Positions 8,083 to 17,043 of a DNA stretch of 64,000 bases are shown piece by piece. The notes under the pieces were generated by a model, which saw only the letters and a list, made by a program, of their open reading frames with translations, had not been told where the DNA came from and made no database searches. Source of the stretch: Leifsonia xyli (GTDB taxonomy: Bacteria > Actinomycetota > Actinomycetes > Actinomycetales > Microbacteriaceae). The first letter of the stretch is position 1. Every line of letters begins with the position of its first letter. The DNA lies in NCBI GenBank assembly GCA_001647635.1, contig CP014761.1, positions 2,170,001 to 2,234,000 of the forward strand. Direction: 5' to 3'. The translations under genes were made by a program, and so were the position numbers.

Positions 8083-8978
8083 GCCTCCCGCCAGGGACGC
8101 GCCTCGCGGTCGACGACGTCGATCAGGGCTTCCAGCCGCGGCACCGAGAGCTCGCGCAGTGCGCCGGCCACGTCATCGCGGCCGACCACATCGCTCCACA
8201 GCGCGCGGCCGGCGAGGAAGCCGCTCGCGCCGGCCCGGCACGCCGCCTCGACGGCGGGGAGGAACGCCGGACGGTCGACACCCTGCGAGAGCACCACCCA
8301 GGGCCCTGTGATGCTCGCGTTCAGCCGCTCGCTCGCCTCCCGCTGGGCGGCCGCGTCGCCGGTGCCCGACATCGGCACCTGGACCTTGTAGAGACTCTGG
8401 CCGGATGGGGACAGCTCGGCGGCGGCCTCGCGGATGGCGACGTCCAGGTCCCAGGTGCCGGCGTCCAGCTCCTCGGGCGTCGCTCGGACCACCGGCTCCA
8501 GCACCGACAGCACACCGCGAGCGCGGCACTCGGCGACGAACCGATGCACGAGCTGGACGCGCTGCTCGCGCTTGGCGTCGCGACGCCAGATGACGAGCAG
8601 CTTCAGCGCCGAGACGCCGTCGAGGTCCGTCTCGGTCAGCACGACCTCGTCAAGCGCGGTCTCCTCGACCGGACCGCCGTCCTCCTGGGTGAGGTCGTCG
8701 GCGGCCAGGATGAGGCCGGTGCCCGACGGCAGCGTGTCGCGGACCGCCTCCCAGCCGAAGTGCCGGTCGATCAGGAAACCGGATGCCAGCGGGCCGAGCG
8801 CCGCGGCGACGTCCAGCTTGAAGCGGATGAGGACGTCGTCGGCCGGTCGTCCGGCGCCGGCGAGGTCGAACATGTGGCGGAGGCTCTCGCGCTGATCCAT
8901 CGCGACCATCGCAAGGGCGCCGGTCGTGCGGGCGATGGCGTCGAGGTCGAGTGCGGGACGGGAGGCGGTGTCGGTCAT
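8079..8978 (-). CDS. Class I aldolase of the YihT/LacD type (ketose-1-phosphate cleavage)
   Basis: 299 residues. The sequence resembles Escherichia coli sulfofructose-phosphate aldolase YihT as I recall it along most of its length: AMVAMDQRESLRHMF at about 23-37, ALKLLVIWRRD at 124-134, VLEPVVR at 159-165, the Schiff-base region LYKVQVP with Lys198, and ASGFLAGRALW near the C-terminus. LacD tagatose-bisphosphate aldolase belongs to the same superfamily. It should cleave a 1-phosphorylated ketose to dihydroxyacetone phosphate and an aldehyde. The adjacent FGGY kinase (4-bp overlap) is the natural source of its substrate. Whether that substrate is sulfonated is not decided by the sequence. Confidence 0.82.
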   Translation of the reverse strand: MTDTASRPALDLDAIARTTGALAMVAMDQRESLRHMFDLAGAGRPADDVLIRFKLDVAAALGPLASGFLIDRHFGWEAVRDTLPSGTGLILAADDLTQEDGGPVEETALDEVVLTETDLDGVSALKLLVIWRRDAKREQRVQLVHRFVAECRARGVLSVLEPVVRATPEELDAGTWDLDVAIREAAAELSPSGQSLYKVQVPMSGTGDAAAQREASERLNASITGPWVVLSQGVDRPAFLPAVEAACRAGASGFLAGRALWSDVVGRDDVAGALRELSVPRLEALIDVVDREARPWREA

Positions 8979-10465
8979 GCGGGTTCCTTGCTTCGGAGCG
9001 TCGCCGCCTCCACGAAGGCGTCCAGCAGGGCCGGATCGCCCGCGGAGGCGACGCTGTCGGCGCTGCCCGTATCGTGCGGGCGCACGGGCAGCGAGGTCGT
9101 GAGGCCGGCCACGCGGTGCGCGGCGAGCAGGGCGGCGCCGGTGGCCACCGGCTCGGCGGCGTCGACACGGCGCAGTCGGCCGGGGAGGAGGCGCTGCTTG
9201 AGGCGCCACCAGGCGGCGTTAGCGGCTCCGGGGCCGCCGAGCACGGTGAGGTCGAGATGACGCGCGCCGGTGAGTCCGGTCTGGGCCGCGTCCATCCAGG
9301 CGAGCTGGAGGGCGAGACCGGTCAGGACGGCGGTGAGCGTCGCGGCGGGGTCGGCGAGCGGGCCGGAGGAGTCTGCGGCCCGCTGCACCAGGCGGACGGA
9401 GGCCGTCCGGTCCGGGGCCGGGGACTGGCGACCCCGCAGGTAGGGGAGGAGGAACGTGTCGAGCGGACCGTCCGCGAGCGACCGGGCGCCCTCGAGCGCG
9501 GCGTGCCGGTCGGCACCGGGGATGAGCTCGGCGAACGCCCACTCGACCAGCCCCCCGGCCGTCGGATTGCCGGCCAACACCGTCTCGTACCGGCCGTCGA
9601 CGCTCCGGGCGAGGCTCATCCCCTGGCGCCGGGCGGCATCGCGCGGCACACGCGCGGCGATCCGGAGCAGGGCCTCGGCGGTCCCGACGGAGTCGGCCGC
9701 GTCTCCCGGCTCGCGCACGCCGGCGGCCCAGGCGCCGACCGCGTGGTCGTGTCCGGCCGCGACCACGGGGATGCCCGCCGGCAGGCCGAGGGCGGCGGCC
9801 GCGTCCGCAGCGAGCGGGCCGGCGGTCTCCCCCGGGAGCGCCACCCGCGGGAAGCGGTCCGCCGTCAGCCCGACCAGCCCGACGAGGTCGCGGTCGAACT
9901 CGCGCGCGAGCGTCTCGCCCGGCGCCGGAAGCCGGTAGGCCATGGTGCGGGCAGCGAGCGTGTGGTCGGTCACCGCCTCGCCGGTCAGCGCCGCGATCAC
10001 CAGCGCGTCGACGCCGAGCCAGCGGGCGTCGTCGAGCCGCGCATCCTGCTGGTCGGCCAGCCGCTGCCAGTGCACCAGCGGAGACTTGCGCGGCGCGGGC
10101 ACGCCGGTCGCCTCGTAGAGGGCCTCGGCCCCGGTGGCCGCGACGAGCGTGTCGGCGGTGCCCGTGTCGCCGTCCGCCCAGCGCAACAGCTCGCCGCGGG
10201 GATGCCCGTCCGGTCCGGCGAGCGAGCCGGTCTCGCCCATCGACGCGACGCCGATGGCGACGATCGGATGCGGGCTGTCGGTCACCACGTCGCGCGCCGC
10301 CTGGAGGACCACCGATTGGAGCGCCGCGCCCGACGACGGCGTCGGCACCGACAGCGTCCTCTCCTCGCGCACGCCGTCACCGAAGACGGCCAGCACCACC
10401 TTCGTGTTGGTGGTGCCGACATCCACGCCGAGAGCGGCGAGAGGAGCGGAGGTCACGGACTCCAT
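8975..10465 (-). CDS. FGGY-family carbohydrate kinase
   Basis: 496 residues from the ATG at 10465; a GTG at 10474 would add three residues. The N-terminal phosphate motif DVGTTNTK is at 15-22, AAGHDHAVGAW marks the middle, and GGPGAANAAWWRLKQ the C-terminal half. The length and motifs are those of xylulokinase/gluconokinase relatives, and specificity is not readable. It is the first gene of the minus-strand operon, divergent from the DeoR regulator, and overlaps the aldolase start by 4 bp. Kinase plus class I aldolase suggests phosphorylation of a ketose followed by C3 cleavage. Confidence 0.85.
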   Translation of the reverse strand: MESVTSAPLAALGVDVGTTNTKVVLAVFGDGVREERTLSVPTPSSGAALQSVVLQAARDVVTDSPHPIVAIGVASMGETGSLAGPDGHPRGELLRWADGDTGTADTLVAATGAEALYEATGVPAPRKSPLVHWQRLADQQDARLDDARWLGVDALVIAALTGEAVTDHTLAARTMAYRLPAPGETLAREFDRDLVGLVGLTADRFPRVALPGETAGPLAADAAAALGLPAGIPVVAAGHDHAVGAWAAGVREPGDAADSVGTAEALLRIAARVPRDAARRQGMSLARSVDGRYETVLAGNPTAGGLVEWAFAELIPGADRHAALEGARSLADGPLDTFLLPYLRGRQSPAPDRTASVRLVQRAADSSGPLADPAATLTAVLTGLALQLAWMDAAQTGLTGARHLDLTVLGGPGAANAAWWRLKQRLLPGRLRRVDAAEPVATGAALLAAHRVAGLTTSLPVRPHDTGSADSVASAGDPALLDAFVEAATLRSKEPA

Positions 10466-10535
10466 TCTGTTCACTTCCGAACATTCGCGTCAAGATTTGT
10501 CCGTTTGTTGACAAGCGCAGCGAGCAGCCGGTTGG
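10466..10535. promoter_or_regulatory. Divergent promoter/operator region between the FGGY and DeoR operons
   Basis: This 70-bp gap must hold the promoters of both carbohydrate operons. It is AT-richer than its surroundings and contains two inverted repeats: TGTTC-N6-GAACA at 10468-10483 and TTGTC-N8-GACAA at 10497-10514. The second includes a TTGACA hexamer (10508-10513) that could serve as a -35 element toward the plus strand. Either repeat could be the DeoR binding site. The assignment is an inference from position and symmetry. Confidence 0.5.
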
Positions 10536-11381
10536 ATGGACGCCGTGCGCTACACCGATGCCCCCGCCCGCCGCGACGAGCTGCTCCGACGGCTGTCCGT
10601 CGAGGGCTACGTGTCGTCGTCGCGCGTCGCGGAGCAGCTCGGCGTCTCCGAGATGACCATCCGGCGCGACCTGCGCCAGCTCGAGGCCGACGGTCTCGCC
10701 CGGCGCGTCGTGGGCGGCGCCAGCCTCCCGAACCTCGGCCACGGCCGGCCTTTCGACGAACGCGCCGTGACTGGCGGCGCCGAGAAGCGCTCCATCGCCG
10801 AAGCCTGCCTCGACCTGCTCGACGGAGCGGTCACCGTGGCCCTCGACGCCGGGACGACGGTCGCCGGCCTGGCCGGGATGCTGCACGCGGGCACCACGAT
10901 CATCAGCCACTCGGCGCCGGTCATAACGGCGGCGATCGACCGCGACGACGTGGAGCTCGTCGCCGTCGGCGGCGTCTACCAGGCCGAGACCCGCAGCTTC
11001 GCCGGCGCCACCGCCCGGCGCACCATCGCCGACTACTCGATCGACGTCGCGGTGCTGTCGGCGACCGCGGTGGACACGCGCGGCATCCTCTGCGCCAACG
11101 CGCTCGACGCGGAGCTCAAGCAGGAGCTGGCCCGCGCCGCCCGCACGACCGTGCTGCTCGTCGACCACTCGAAGCTCGGCGCCCGGGCCCCGATCCGCGT
11201 GGGGGGGCTCGACCTGGTGGACGCGATCCTCACCGACGCGGGCGCCGATCCCGACGACGTCCGCACGCTGCGCGAGGCCGGTGCGACCGTGATCGTCGCC
11301 GGGGAGCCGTTCGACCCGACCCTGCTCTCCGGTCGCGCGCAGACCCCCGCATCCGACGAGCCGGGGGTCGGCGTCTCGTGA
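10536..11381 (+). CDS. DeoR/GlpR-family transcriptional regulator
   Basis: 281 residues. An N-terminal DeoR helix-turn-helix is clear (LLRRLSVEGYVSSSRVAEQLG, then SEMTIRRDLRQLEADGL, about residues 14-53), followed by a DeoR-C sugar-phosphate sensor domain with the ALDAGTTVAGLA segment near 105. DeoR repressors generally respond to phosphorylated sugars, which fits the flanking kinase and aldolase genes. It is divergent from the FGGY operon and its stop overlaps the next start by one base (TGATG, 11379-11383), so it heads the plus-strand operon and probably controls both directions. Confidence 0.9.
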   Translation: MDAVRYTDAPARRDELLRRLSVEGYVSSSRVAEQLGVSEMTIRRDLRQLEADGLARRVVGGASLPNLGHGRPFDERAVTGGAEKRSIAEACLDLLDGAVTVALDAGTTVAGLAGMLHAGTTIISHSAPVITAAIDRDDVELVAVGGVYQAETRSFAGATARRTIADYSIDVAVLSATAVDTRGILCANALDAELKQELARAARTTVLLVDHSKLGARAPIRVGGLDLVDAILTDAGADPDDVRTLREAGATVIVAGEPFDPTLLSGRAQTPASDEPGVGVS

Positions 11382-12655
11382 TGCGGCTCGGCGCCGTCGC
11401 CGACGACGTCACCGGCGCCTGCGACCTCGCGGGCCGCGTCGTCGAGGCGGGACTCCCCGCGACCGTCCTGCTCGGGACGCCCGATGACGCTCCCGGCGAC
11501 CTGTTCGAGGCCGGCTCGGGATGCACTGTCGTCGCGCTCAAGGTGCGCACCGCGCCGGACGCCGAGGCGGCATCCGCCTCCGGCGCGGCGGCCCGCTTCC
11601 TCCTCGATGCCGGCGCGACGCAGCTCTACCAGAAGTACTGCTCGACCTTCGACTCCACGCCGTCCGGCAACATCGGTCCGATCGCCGACGCGCTGGCATC
11701 CGCGGTGGGGACGACCGCGACCATCGGCACCCCGGCGACACCCGGCGCCGCCCGCACGCAGTACCAGGGGACGCTGTTCGTCGACGGCGTGCCGCTCGCG
11801 GAGTCGCCGATGCGCGACCATCCGCTGACGCCGATGCGCGACTCCGACCTCGTGCGCCTGCTGTCGCCGCAGACCCCGGCGCCGGTCGGGCTGGTGCGCT
11901 GGCAGGACGTCCAGCGCGGGGCACAGGCGGTGGCCGCGCTGGTCGATGCCGGACACGTGCTCGTGGATGCGCTGACCGAGACCGATCTGGACGTCATGGC
12001 CGAGGCGATCGGCCGAATCGCGGCCGAGCGACCCATCGTCGCGGCAGGTGGCGCGGGCGTCGCGACCGCGCTGGCCCGCGCCGCGGTGACCTCGGACCCC
12101 GAGATCGCGCCCCCCACCGCGACGCTTCCGCGCGTCCCGCTCACCGGCCGCCTCATCCTCGCCGGCAGCGCCTCGGCCGCCACGCGCAGCCAGATCGCGG
12201 CCTTCCGCGGCGAGCGCCACATCCTCGACCCGCTCGAGCTCGCCCGCGGCCCGCACGCGCTGACGCGGATCCGGGATGCGCTGGCCGCGCACGTCGACCC
12301 GCTCGCGCCGGTCCTCATCCACGCCTCTCCGGAGGTGGCCGCCGCCCAGGCCGCGCTCGGCCCCAATCGTGCCGCCGCGCTCCTCGAGGACGCGCTCGCG
12401 GAACTGGCCGCCTTCGCGGTCCACGAGCTCGGACGCAGCCACCTCCTCATCGCGGGCGGCGAGACCTCGGGCGCGGTGACCGCGCGGCTCGGACTCTCCC
12501 GGCTCCGCATCGGCGCGCAGGCGGCACCGGGCGTGCCGTGGGCCGTGTCGTCCTCGGACGCCGGCGACGGGCCGCGCCCTGTCGCCGTCCTGCTCAAGTC
12601 GGGCAACTTCGGCGGCCCCGCCCTGTTCACCGACGCCTGGGAGGTTGCGCCGTGA
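11381..12655 (+). CDS. DUF1537 four-carbon acid sugar kinase (OtnK/DtnK type)
   Basis: 424 residues. The start LGAVADDVTGACDLAG is the characteristic N-terminal motif of the DUF1537 kinases, QKYCSTFDSTPSGNIGP (about residues 86-102) the substrate loop, and the C-terminal LIAGGETSGAV and LKSGNFGG the ATP-binding region. Characterised relatives phosphorylate 3-oxo-tetronate, D-threonate or D-erythronate. It is followed immediately by a class II aldolase (GTGA overlap at 12652), the same pair known as OtnK-OtnC in oxo-tetronate breakdown. Within the operon the usual dehydrogenase (OtnD-like) and isomerase (OtnI-like) are missing. Confidence 0.88.
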   Translation: MRLGAVADDVTGACDLAGRVVEAGLPATVLLGTPDDAPGDLFEAGSGCTVVALKVRTAPDAEAASASGAAARFLLDAGATQLYQKYCSTFDSTPSGNIGPIADALASAVGTTATIGTPATPGAARTQYQGTLFVDGVPLAESPMRDHPLTPMRDSDLVRLLSPQTPAPVGLVRWQDVQRGAQAVAALVDAGHVLVDALTETDLDVMAEAIGRIAAERPIVAAGGAGVATALARAAVTSDPEIAPPTATLPRVPLTGRLILAGSASAATRSQIAAFRGERHILDPLELARGPHALTRIRDALAAHVDPLAPVLIHASPEVAAAQAALGPNRAAALLEDALAELAAFAVHELGRSHLLIAGGETSGAVTARLGLSRLRIGAQAAPGVPWAVSSSDAGDGPRPVAVLLKSGNFGGPALFTDAWEVAP

Positions 12656-13290
12656 CGACCATCCGCACCGAGGCCGAGGCCCGCGCCGCCATCGTCCGCG
12701 CCTGCCGCCACCTGTCGGCGGCGGGGCTCTCGCCCGGCAGCTCCGGCAACGTCAGTGTCCGCGTCGGCTCGCGCATCATCGCCACGCCCACCGGGTCGTC
12801 GCTGCGGGCGGTCGCCGAGGACGAGCTGGCCGCCACGCCGGCGGACCAGGAGGGCGTGCCGCGTCCCACGAAGGAGCTCCCGCTCCACGCCGCGATGTAC
12901 GCCGCGCACCCCGCCGCGACCGCGGTCGTCCACCTCCACTCGCCGCACGCGACGGCGATCGCGTGCCTGCCCTCGGGGGACAGCGGGTATGCGCCGCTGC
13001 CGCCGCTCACGCCCTACCGGGTGATGCGGCTGGGCGATGTGCCGCTCGTGCCCTACGCCCCACCGGGCAGCGCCGAGTTGGCCGCAGGCGTGGCAGCCGC
13101 CGCACCCGGGCATCCCGTGCTGCTGCTGGCGAACCACGGGCCGGTCGTCGCCGCCGCCACGCTCGACGCGGCGATCGACCTGGCCGAGGAGCTCGAGACG
13201 GCCGCCCAGCTGACCCTGTTGCTGAAGCAGGCGCCCGCGGTCGCGCTCGACGCCGCCGCCGTCGCGGCGCTCACGCCGCCGGGCCGCTGA
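12652..13290 (+). CDS. Class II aldolase/adducin-family protein (OtnC-like 3-oxo-tetronate-4-phosphate decarboxylase candidate)
   Basis: 212 residues from a GTG that overlaps the kinase stop. It shows SPGSSGNVSVR (substrate phosphate loop, about 24-34), the zinc-site HLHSPHA at about 88-94, and LLLANHGPVV at about 150-159. These mark the fuculose-phosphate aldolase/ribulose-phosphate epimerase/OtnC superfamily. With the DUF1537 kinase directly upstream, a decarboxylating OtnC-type reaction giving a triose phosphate is the best inference. An aldol cleavage of another phospho-sugar acid is the alternative. Confidence 0.85.
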   Translation: MTTIRTEAEARAAIVRACRHLSAAGLSPGSSGNVSVRVGSRIIATPTGSSLRAVAEDELAATPADQEGVPRPTKELPLHAAMYAAHPAATAVVHLHSPHATAIACLPSGDSGYAPLPPLTPYRVMRLGDVPLVPYAPPGSAELAAGVAAAAPGHPVLLLANHGPVVAAATLDAAIDLAEELETAAQLTLLLKQAPAVALDAAAVAALTPPGR

Positions 13291-13434
13291 GCCGCCTCCC
13301 CCTTCTCTCTCACCGCTCGATCCCCCAGGAGCACCCACGATGTCCAGCGTCCGCGCTGCCCCCCGTCGCCGCCGCGCACCCCGCGCGGGGCGCGCATCCC
13401 CTCCGTCCGCCCTGACGAGAAGCACCTGTCGTCC

Positions 13435-15321
13435 GTGCCGCGGTTCCTGCTCTGGCAGGCGGCACGCCAACCCGCGACCCTCAGCGCCGGCGTGCTGTTC
13501 GGCGTCGTGTGGATGCTGTGCCAGGCGGTCTGGCCGTACCTGCTCGGCCGCGCGGTCGACGAGGGCGTCTCCGGCGACCCGTCCGCCCTGTGGACCTGGT
13601 GCGGCGCGCTGCTCCTCGTCGCCGTGATCCAGGCGGTCACCGGGATGCTGCGCCACCGGATGGCCGTGTCCAACTGGCTGCGGTCGTCGCTCGGCGTCGC
13701 GCGGCTGATCGGCTACCACTCGGCCGAGACCGGACCGGCCATCACGGCGACCACCTCGTCGGGCGAGATCGTCGCGACCGTGAGCACCGACTCCCTCCGC
13801 CTCGGGGCGATGTTCGACGTGACTGCACGGCTCGGCGGCGGCGTCGTCGCATTCGTCGCGGTGTCGGTCATCATGCTCAACGCCTCCCTCCCGCTCGGCC
13901 TCGCCGTGGTGATCGGCGTGCCCGCCGTCGCGCTCGTGCTCGCGCTGCTGCTGCGTCCGCTCCGGACACGCCAGGCGGTGTGGCGCGAGGAGGCCGGCGG
14001 CCTGACGACGCTCGGCGCCGACACCGTGGTGGGCCTGCGCGTGCTGCGCGGGATCGGCGGCGAGCACGAGTTCGTCGACCGCTACGCGACGCAGTCGCGG
14101 CGGGTGCGCGCCGCGGGCGTCGGGGTCGCGAAGACACAGAGCTGGCTCGATGGGCTCCAAGTGCTGCTGCCCGGCGCCTTCCTCGTGTTCATCGTCTGGT
14201 TCGGCGCGCACCTGGCGCTCGACGGCACCATCACCCCCGGCCAGCTGACGGCGTTCTACGGGTACGCGACCTTCCTGGTGCTCCCGCTGCGCACGGCGGT
14301 CGAGGCGGCGCAGACCTTCACCGCGGGCGTCGTCTCGGCGCGACGGGTGCTGTCGGTCCTGCGCACGCAGCCTGCCGCCCGCGACGCCTCCGAGCCGGCC
14401 GAGGCGCCCGCGTGGGGTTCTGCCATCGAGGACCTCGCGTCCGGCGTCGTCATCGAGCCCGGCCGGTTCACCGCCATCGTCGACGCCGACCCGGATGAGG
14501 CGGCCGGCATCGCGACGCGCCTCGGCCGTTTCGACGACAGCGTCCACGACGAAGCGCCCGTGCTCTGGGGCGGCGTCGACCACACCCGCGTCCCGGTGCG
14601 GGAGGTCCGGGAGCGCATCGTGGTCAACGACGCCAACCCGCACCTCTTCGGCGGTCGGCTGCTCGACGGGCTGGACACCCTGCCGATCCGCGACGCGGAG
14701 TACACGGACACCTCCACCGGACGACTGCGCCGGGTCTCCGCTGCGCTCGATACCGCGGCGGCGAGCGAGACCGTCGAGGCGCTGCCGGAGGGCGTGCACG
14801 AGCGCGTCGCCGAGCGCGGCCGGACCTTCTCCGGCGGCCAGCGACAGCGGCTCAGCCTCGCCCGCGCGCTGCTCACCGACGCCGAGGTGCTGGTGCTCAT
14901 CGAGCCGACGAGCGCGGTGGACGCGCACACCGAGGCGCAGATCGCCGAGCGGCTGCGCCAGGCCCGCGACGGCCGGACCACGGTCGTGGTGACCGCCAGC
15001 CCGCTGCTGCTCGACCGGATGGACACGATCGCCGTCGTCCGGAAGGGCCGCGTCGTCGGGACCGGCACCCACCAGTCCCTGCTCCGCGAGGACGACGACC
15101 TCGGCGACCTCTACCGGGCGATCGTCTCGCGGACCATCAGCGCAGCCGAGCCCGCCGACGGCGAGGAGCTCGACGCCGCGTGGACCGGCTCGATCGACGC
15201 CCTGTGGACGGCCACCCACCCGGTGACCGCGCAGCGCCCGGCCGGCGACCGCAAGCGCACGAAGAAGAACAAGAAGAAGAAGGCGAAGAAGGGGACGGAC
15301 GATGCTGCTTCCGATCGCTAG
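13435..15321 (+). CDS. ABC exporter half-transporter with eroded ATP site (probable frameshift at its start)
   Basis: 628 residues read from the GTG at 13435: six membrane segments then a nucleotide-binding domain. The signature FSGGQRQRLSLARA (about 465) is intact. Walker A is replaced by a segment rich in Asp and Ala (about 340-355), the Walker B Asp is Ile (VLVLIEP, 486-492) and the H-loop His is missing (VTASP). This is the degenerate partner of an asymmetric heterodimer. A good Shine-Dalgarno (AGGAG, 13327-13331) and ATG at 13340 lie in another frame. Restoring one G in the run at 13387-13390 would join them, so the true start is probably 13340. A basic, lysine-rich tail ends the protein. 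Confidence 0.8.
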   Translation: MPRFLLWQAARQPATLSAGVLFGVVWMLCQAVWPYLLGRAVDEGVSGDPSALWTWCGALLLVAVIQAVTGMLRHRMAVSNWLRSSLGVARLIGYHSAETGPAITATTSSGEIVATVSTDSLRLGAMFDVTARLGGGVVAFVAVSVIMLNASLPLGLAVVIGVPAVALVLALLLRPLRTRQAVWREEAGGLTTLGADTVVGLRVLRGIGGEHEFVDRYATQSRRVRAAGVGVAKTQSWLDGLQVLLPGAFLVFIVWFGAHLALDGTITPGQLTAFYGYATFLVLPLRTAVEAAQTFTAGVVSARRVLSVLRTQPAARDASEPAEAPAWGSAIEDLASGVVIEPGRFTAIVDADPDEAAGIATRLGRFDDSVHDEAPVLWGGVDHTRVPVREVRERIVVNDANPHLFGGRLLDGLDTLPIRDAEYTDTSTGRLRRVSAALDTAAASETVEALPEGVHERVAERGRTFSGGQRQRLSLARALLTDAEVLVLIEPTSAVDAHTEAQIAERLRQARDGRTTVVVTASPLLLDRMDTIAVVRKGRVVGTGTHQSLLREDDDLGDLYRAIVSRTISAAEPADGEELDAAWTGSIDALWTATHPVTAQRPAGDRKRTKKNKKKKAKKGTDDAASDR

Positions 15322-17043
15322 CACCGCGACCGTGCGGGCGACCGGCGCCCGCCTCATCCGGCAGCACCGCGGCGGCCTCTCGGTCGTGCTCGTGCTGCAC
15401 ACGCTCGCCGCCGTGGCCGGCCTCGCGGGTCCCGCGCTCATCGGCCTCATCATCGACGGCATCACCGGCGGCAGCCTGTCGTCCGCGGCATCGACACCAT
15501 CGCCCTAGTGCTCCTCGGCGCGATCGTCTGCCAGGCCGTCCTCATCCGCTTCGCGCAGCGGCAGTCGATGATCCTCGGCGAGGGCGTGTTCGCGCAGCTG
15601 CGGGAGGAGTTCCTGGCGACCGTCGCGCGGCTCCCGCTCTCGACGGTGGAGGCCGCCGGGACCGGCGACCTGCTCGCCCGCACGACCAACGACATCCAGT
15701 CGGTCGCCCAGACGGTGCGGTTCGGCGTGCCGCGCATCCTCGTCGCGGCGGTGACCGCGGTGCTGACCGTGGTCGCGGCGTTCCTGGTGAGTCCGCCGGT
15801 CGCCGTCGCCATGTTCGCCGGGGTGCCCATCCTGGTGTTCGCCGCGCGGTGGTACCTCCGGCGCTCCGGTCCCGGCTACCAACGGCAGCTCGCGTCGTAC
15901 GCCACCCTCGGCGGCACGATCAGCGAGACCGTGGACGGCGTCCGCACGATCGAGGCGCTGAGCCTCGCGCCCGCGCAGCGCACGAAGATCGACGCCGCCC
16001 TGCGGGAGCGCCGCGAGTCCGAGTGGTACACGCTGTGGCTGCGCTCGTGGTTCTTCCCGAGCACCGACATCGCCTTCCTCCTGCCGGTCATCGTCGTGCT
16101 CGCCTGGGGCGCCTACCTCGTCGGTGCGGGCGTGGTCGGGATCGGAGCCGTGACCGCCGTCGCGCTGTACGCCATGCAGCTCGTGTCGCCGGTCGACGAG
16201 CTGATCAGCTGGCTGGACGAGATCCAGGTCGGCACGACCGCGCTCTCGCGGATCATCGGCGTGGCCGACGTGCCCGAGGACCGCCACGCGACCGGCGAGC
16301 AGCCGGCCGACGAGCACGTCGTCGCGGCGGACGTCCGCTACTCCTACCGCGAGGGCACCGAGGTGCTGCACGGCGTCTCGCTCGACCTCGCCGTCGGCGA
16401 GCGGCTGGCGATCGTCGGCCCGTCCGGATCCGGCAAGTCGACGCTGGGCCGCCTGATGGCGGGGATCACCGAACCGTCCGGCGGCCGCATCACCGTCGGC
16501 GGCGTGCGGTTGGTCGACCTCCCGCTCGACGACCTGCGCAGCCACGTCGCCCTCGTCACGCAGGAGCACCACGTCTTCGTCGGCACCATCGCCGAGAACC
16601 TGTCGCTCGCGAAGCCCGGCGCCGGACGCGACGAGCTGGCCCGCGCCCTCCGGGTCGTGGATGCGCTGCGCTGGGTCCGCTCGATGCCGAAGGGCCTCGA
16701 CACGGTCGTCGGCTCGGGAGGGGTCGTCCTCACCCCGGCGCAGGCGCAGCAGCTCGCGCTGGCTCGGCTCGTACTGCTCGACCCGCACACGCTCATCCTG
16801 GACGAGGCCACCTCGCTGCTCGACCCCACCGCCGCGCGGGACCTCGAGCGGGCGATGAACCGCGTCCTCGAGGGACGCACGGTCGTGGCGATCGCTCACC
16901 GCCTCCACACCGCGCACGACGCCGACCGGATCGCGGTGGTGCGCGACGGGCACATCGACGAGCTCGGCAGCCACGAGGAGCTGGTGGCCGCGGGAGGCGC
17001 GTACGCCGAGCTGTGGTCGTCGTGGCACGGGGGCGGCCGGTGA
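15302..17043 (+). pseudogene. ABC exporter half-transporter with consensus Walker motifs, frame broken near 15485
   Basis: The first 68 codons (15302-15508) and the following 511-codon frame (from 15508) are the two parts of one exporter half. The break lies at about 15482-15486, where restoring a C (CCC for CC) gives a continuous reading. The nucleotide-binding domain has intact Walker A GPSGSGKST (about 16421-16447), Walker B LILDEATS and H-loop IAHRL, but the signature LSGGQ is LTPAQ (about 16732). It therefore complements the upstream half, which has the reverse defects. The start overlaps the end of the upstream gene by 20 bp. The substrate is unknown; a single-base sequencing error is more likely than real inactivation. 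Confidence 0.75.

Noticed and set aside
2049..10465. Complete sulfoquinovose (sulfo-EMP) operon
   Set aside because: Only the aldolase resembles that pathway. There is no YihQ-type glycosidase signature, no YihS isomerase and no PfkB-type YihV kinase.
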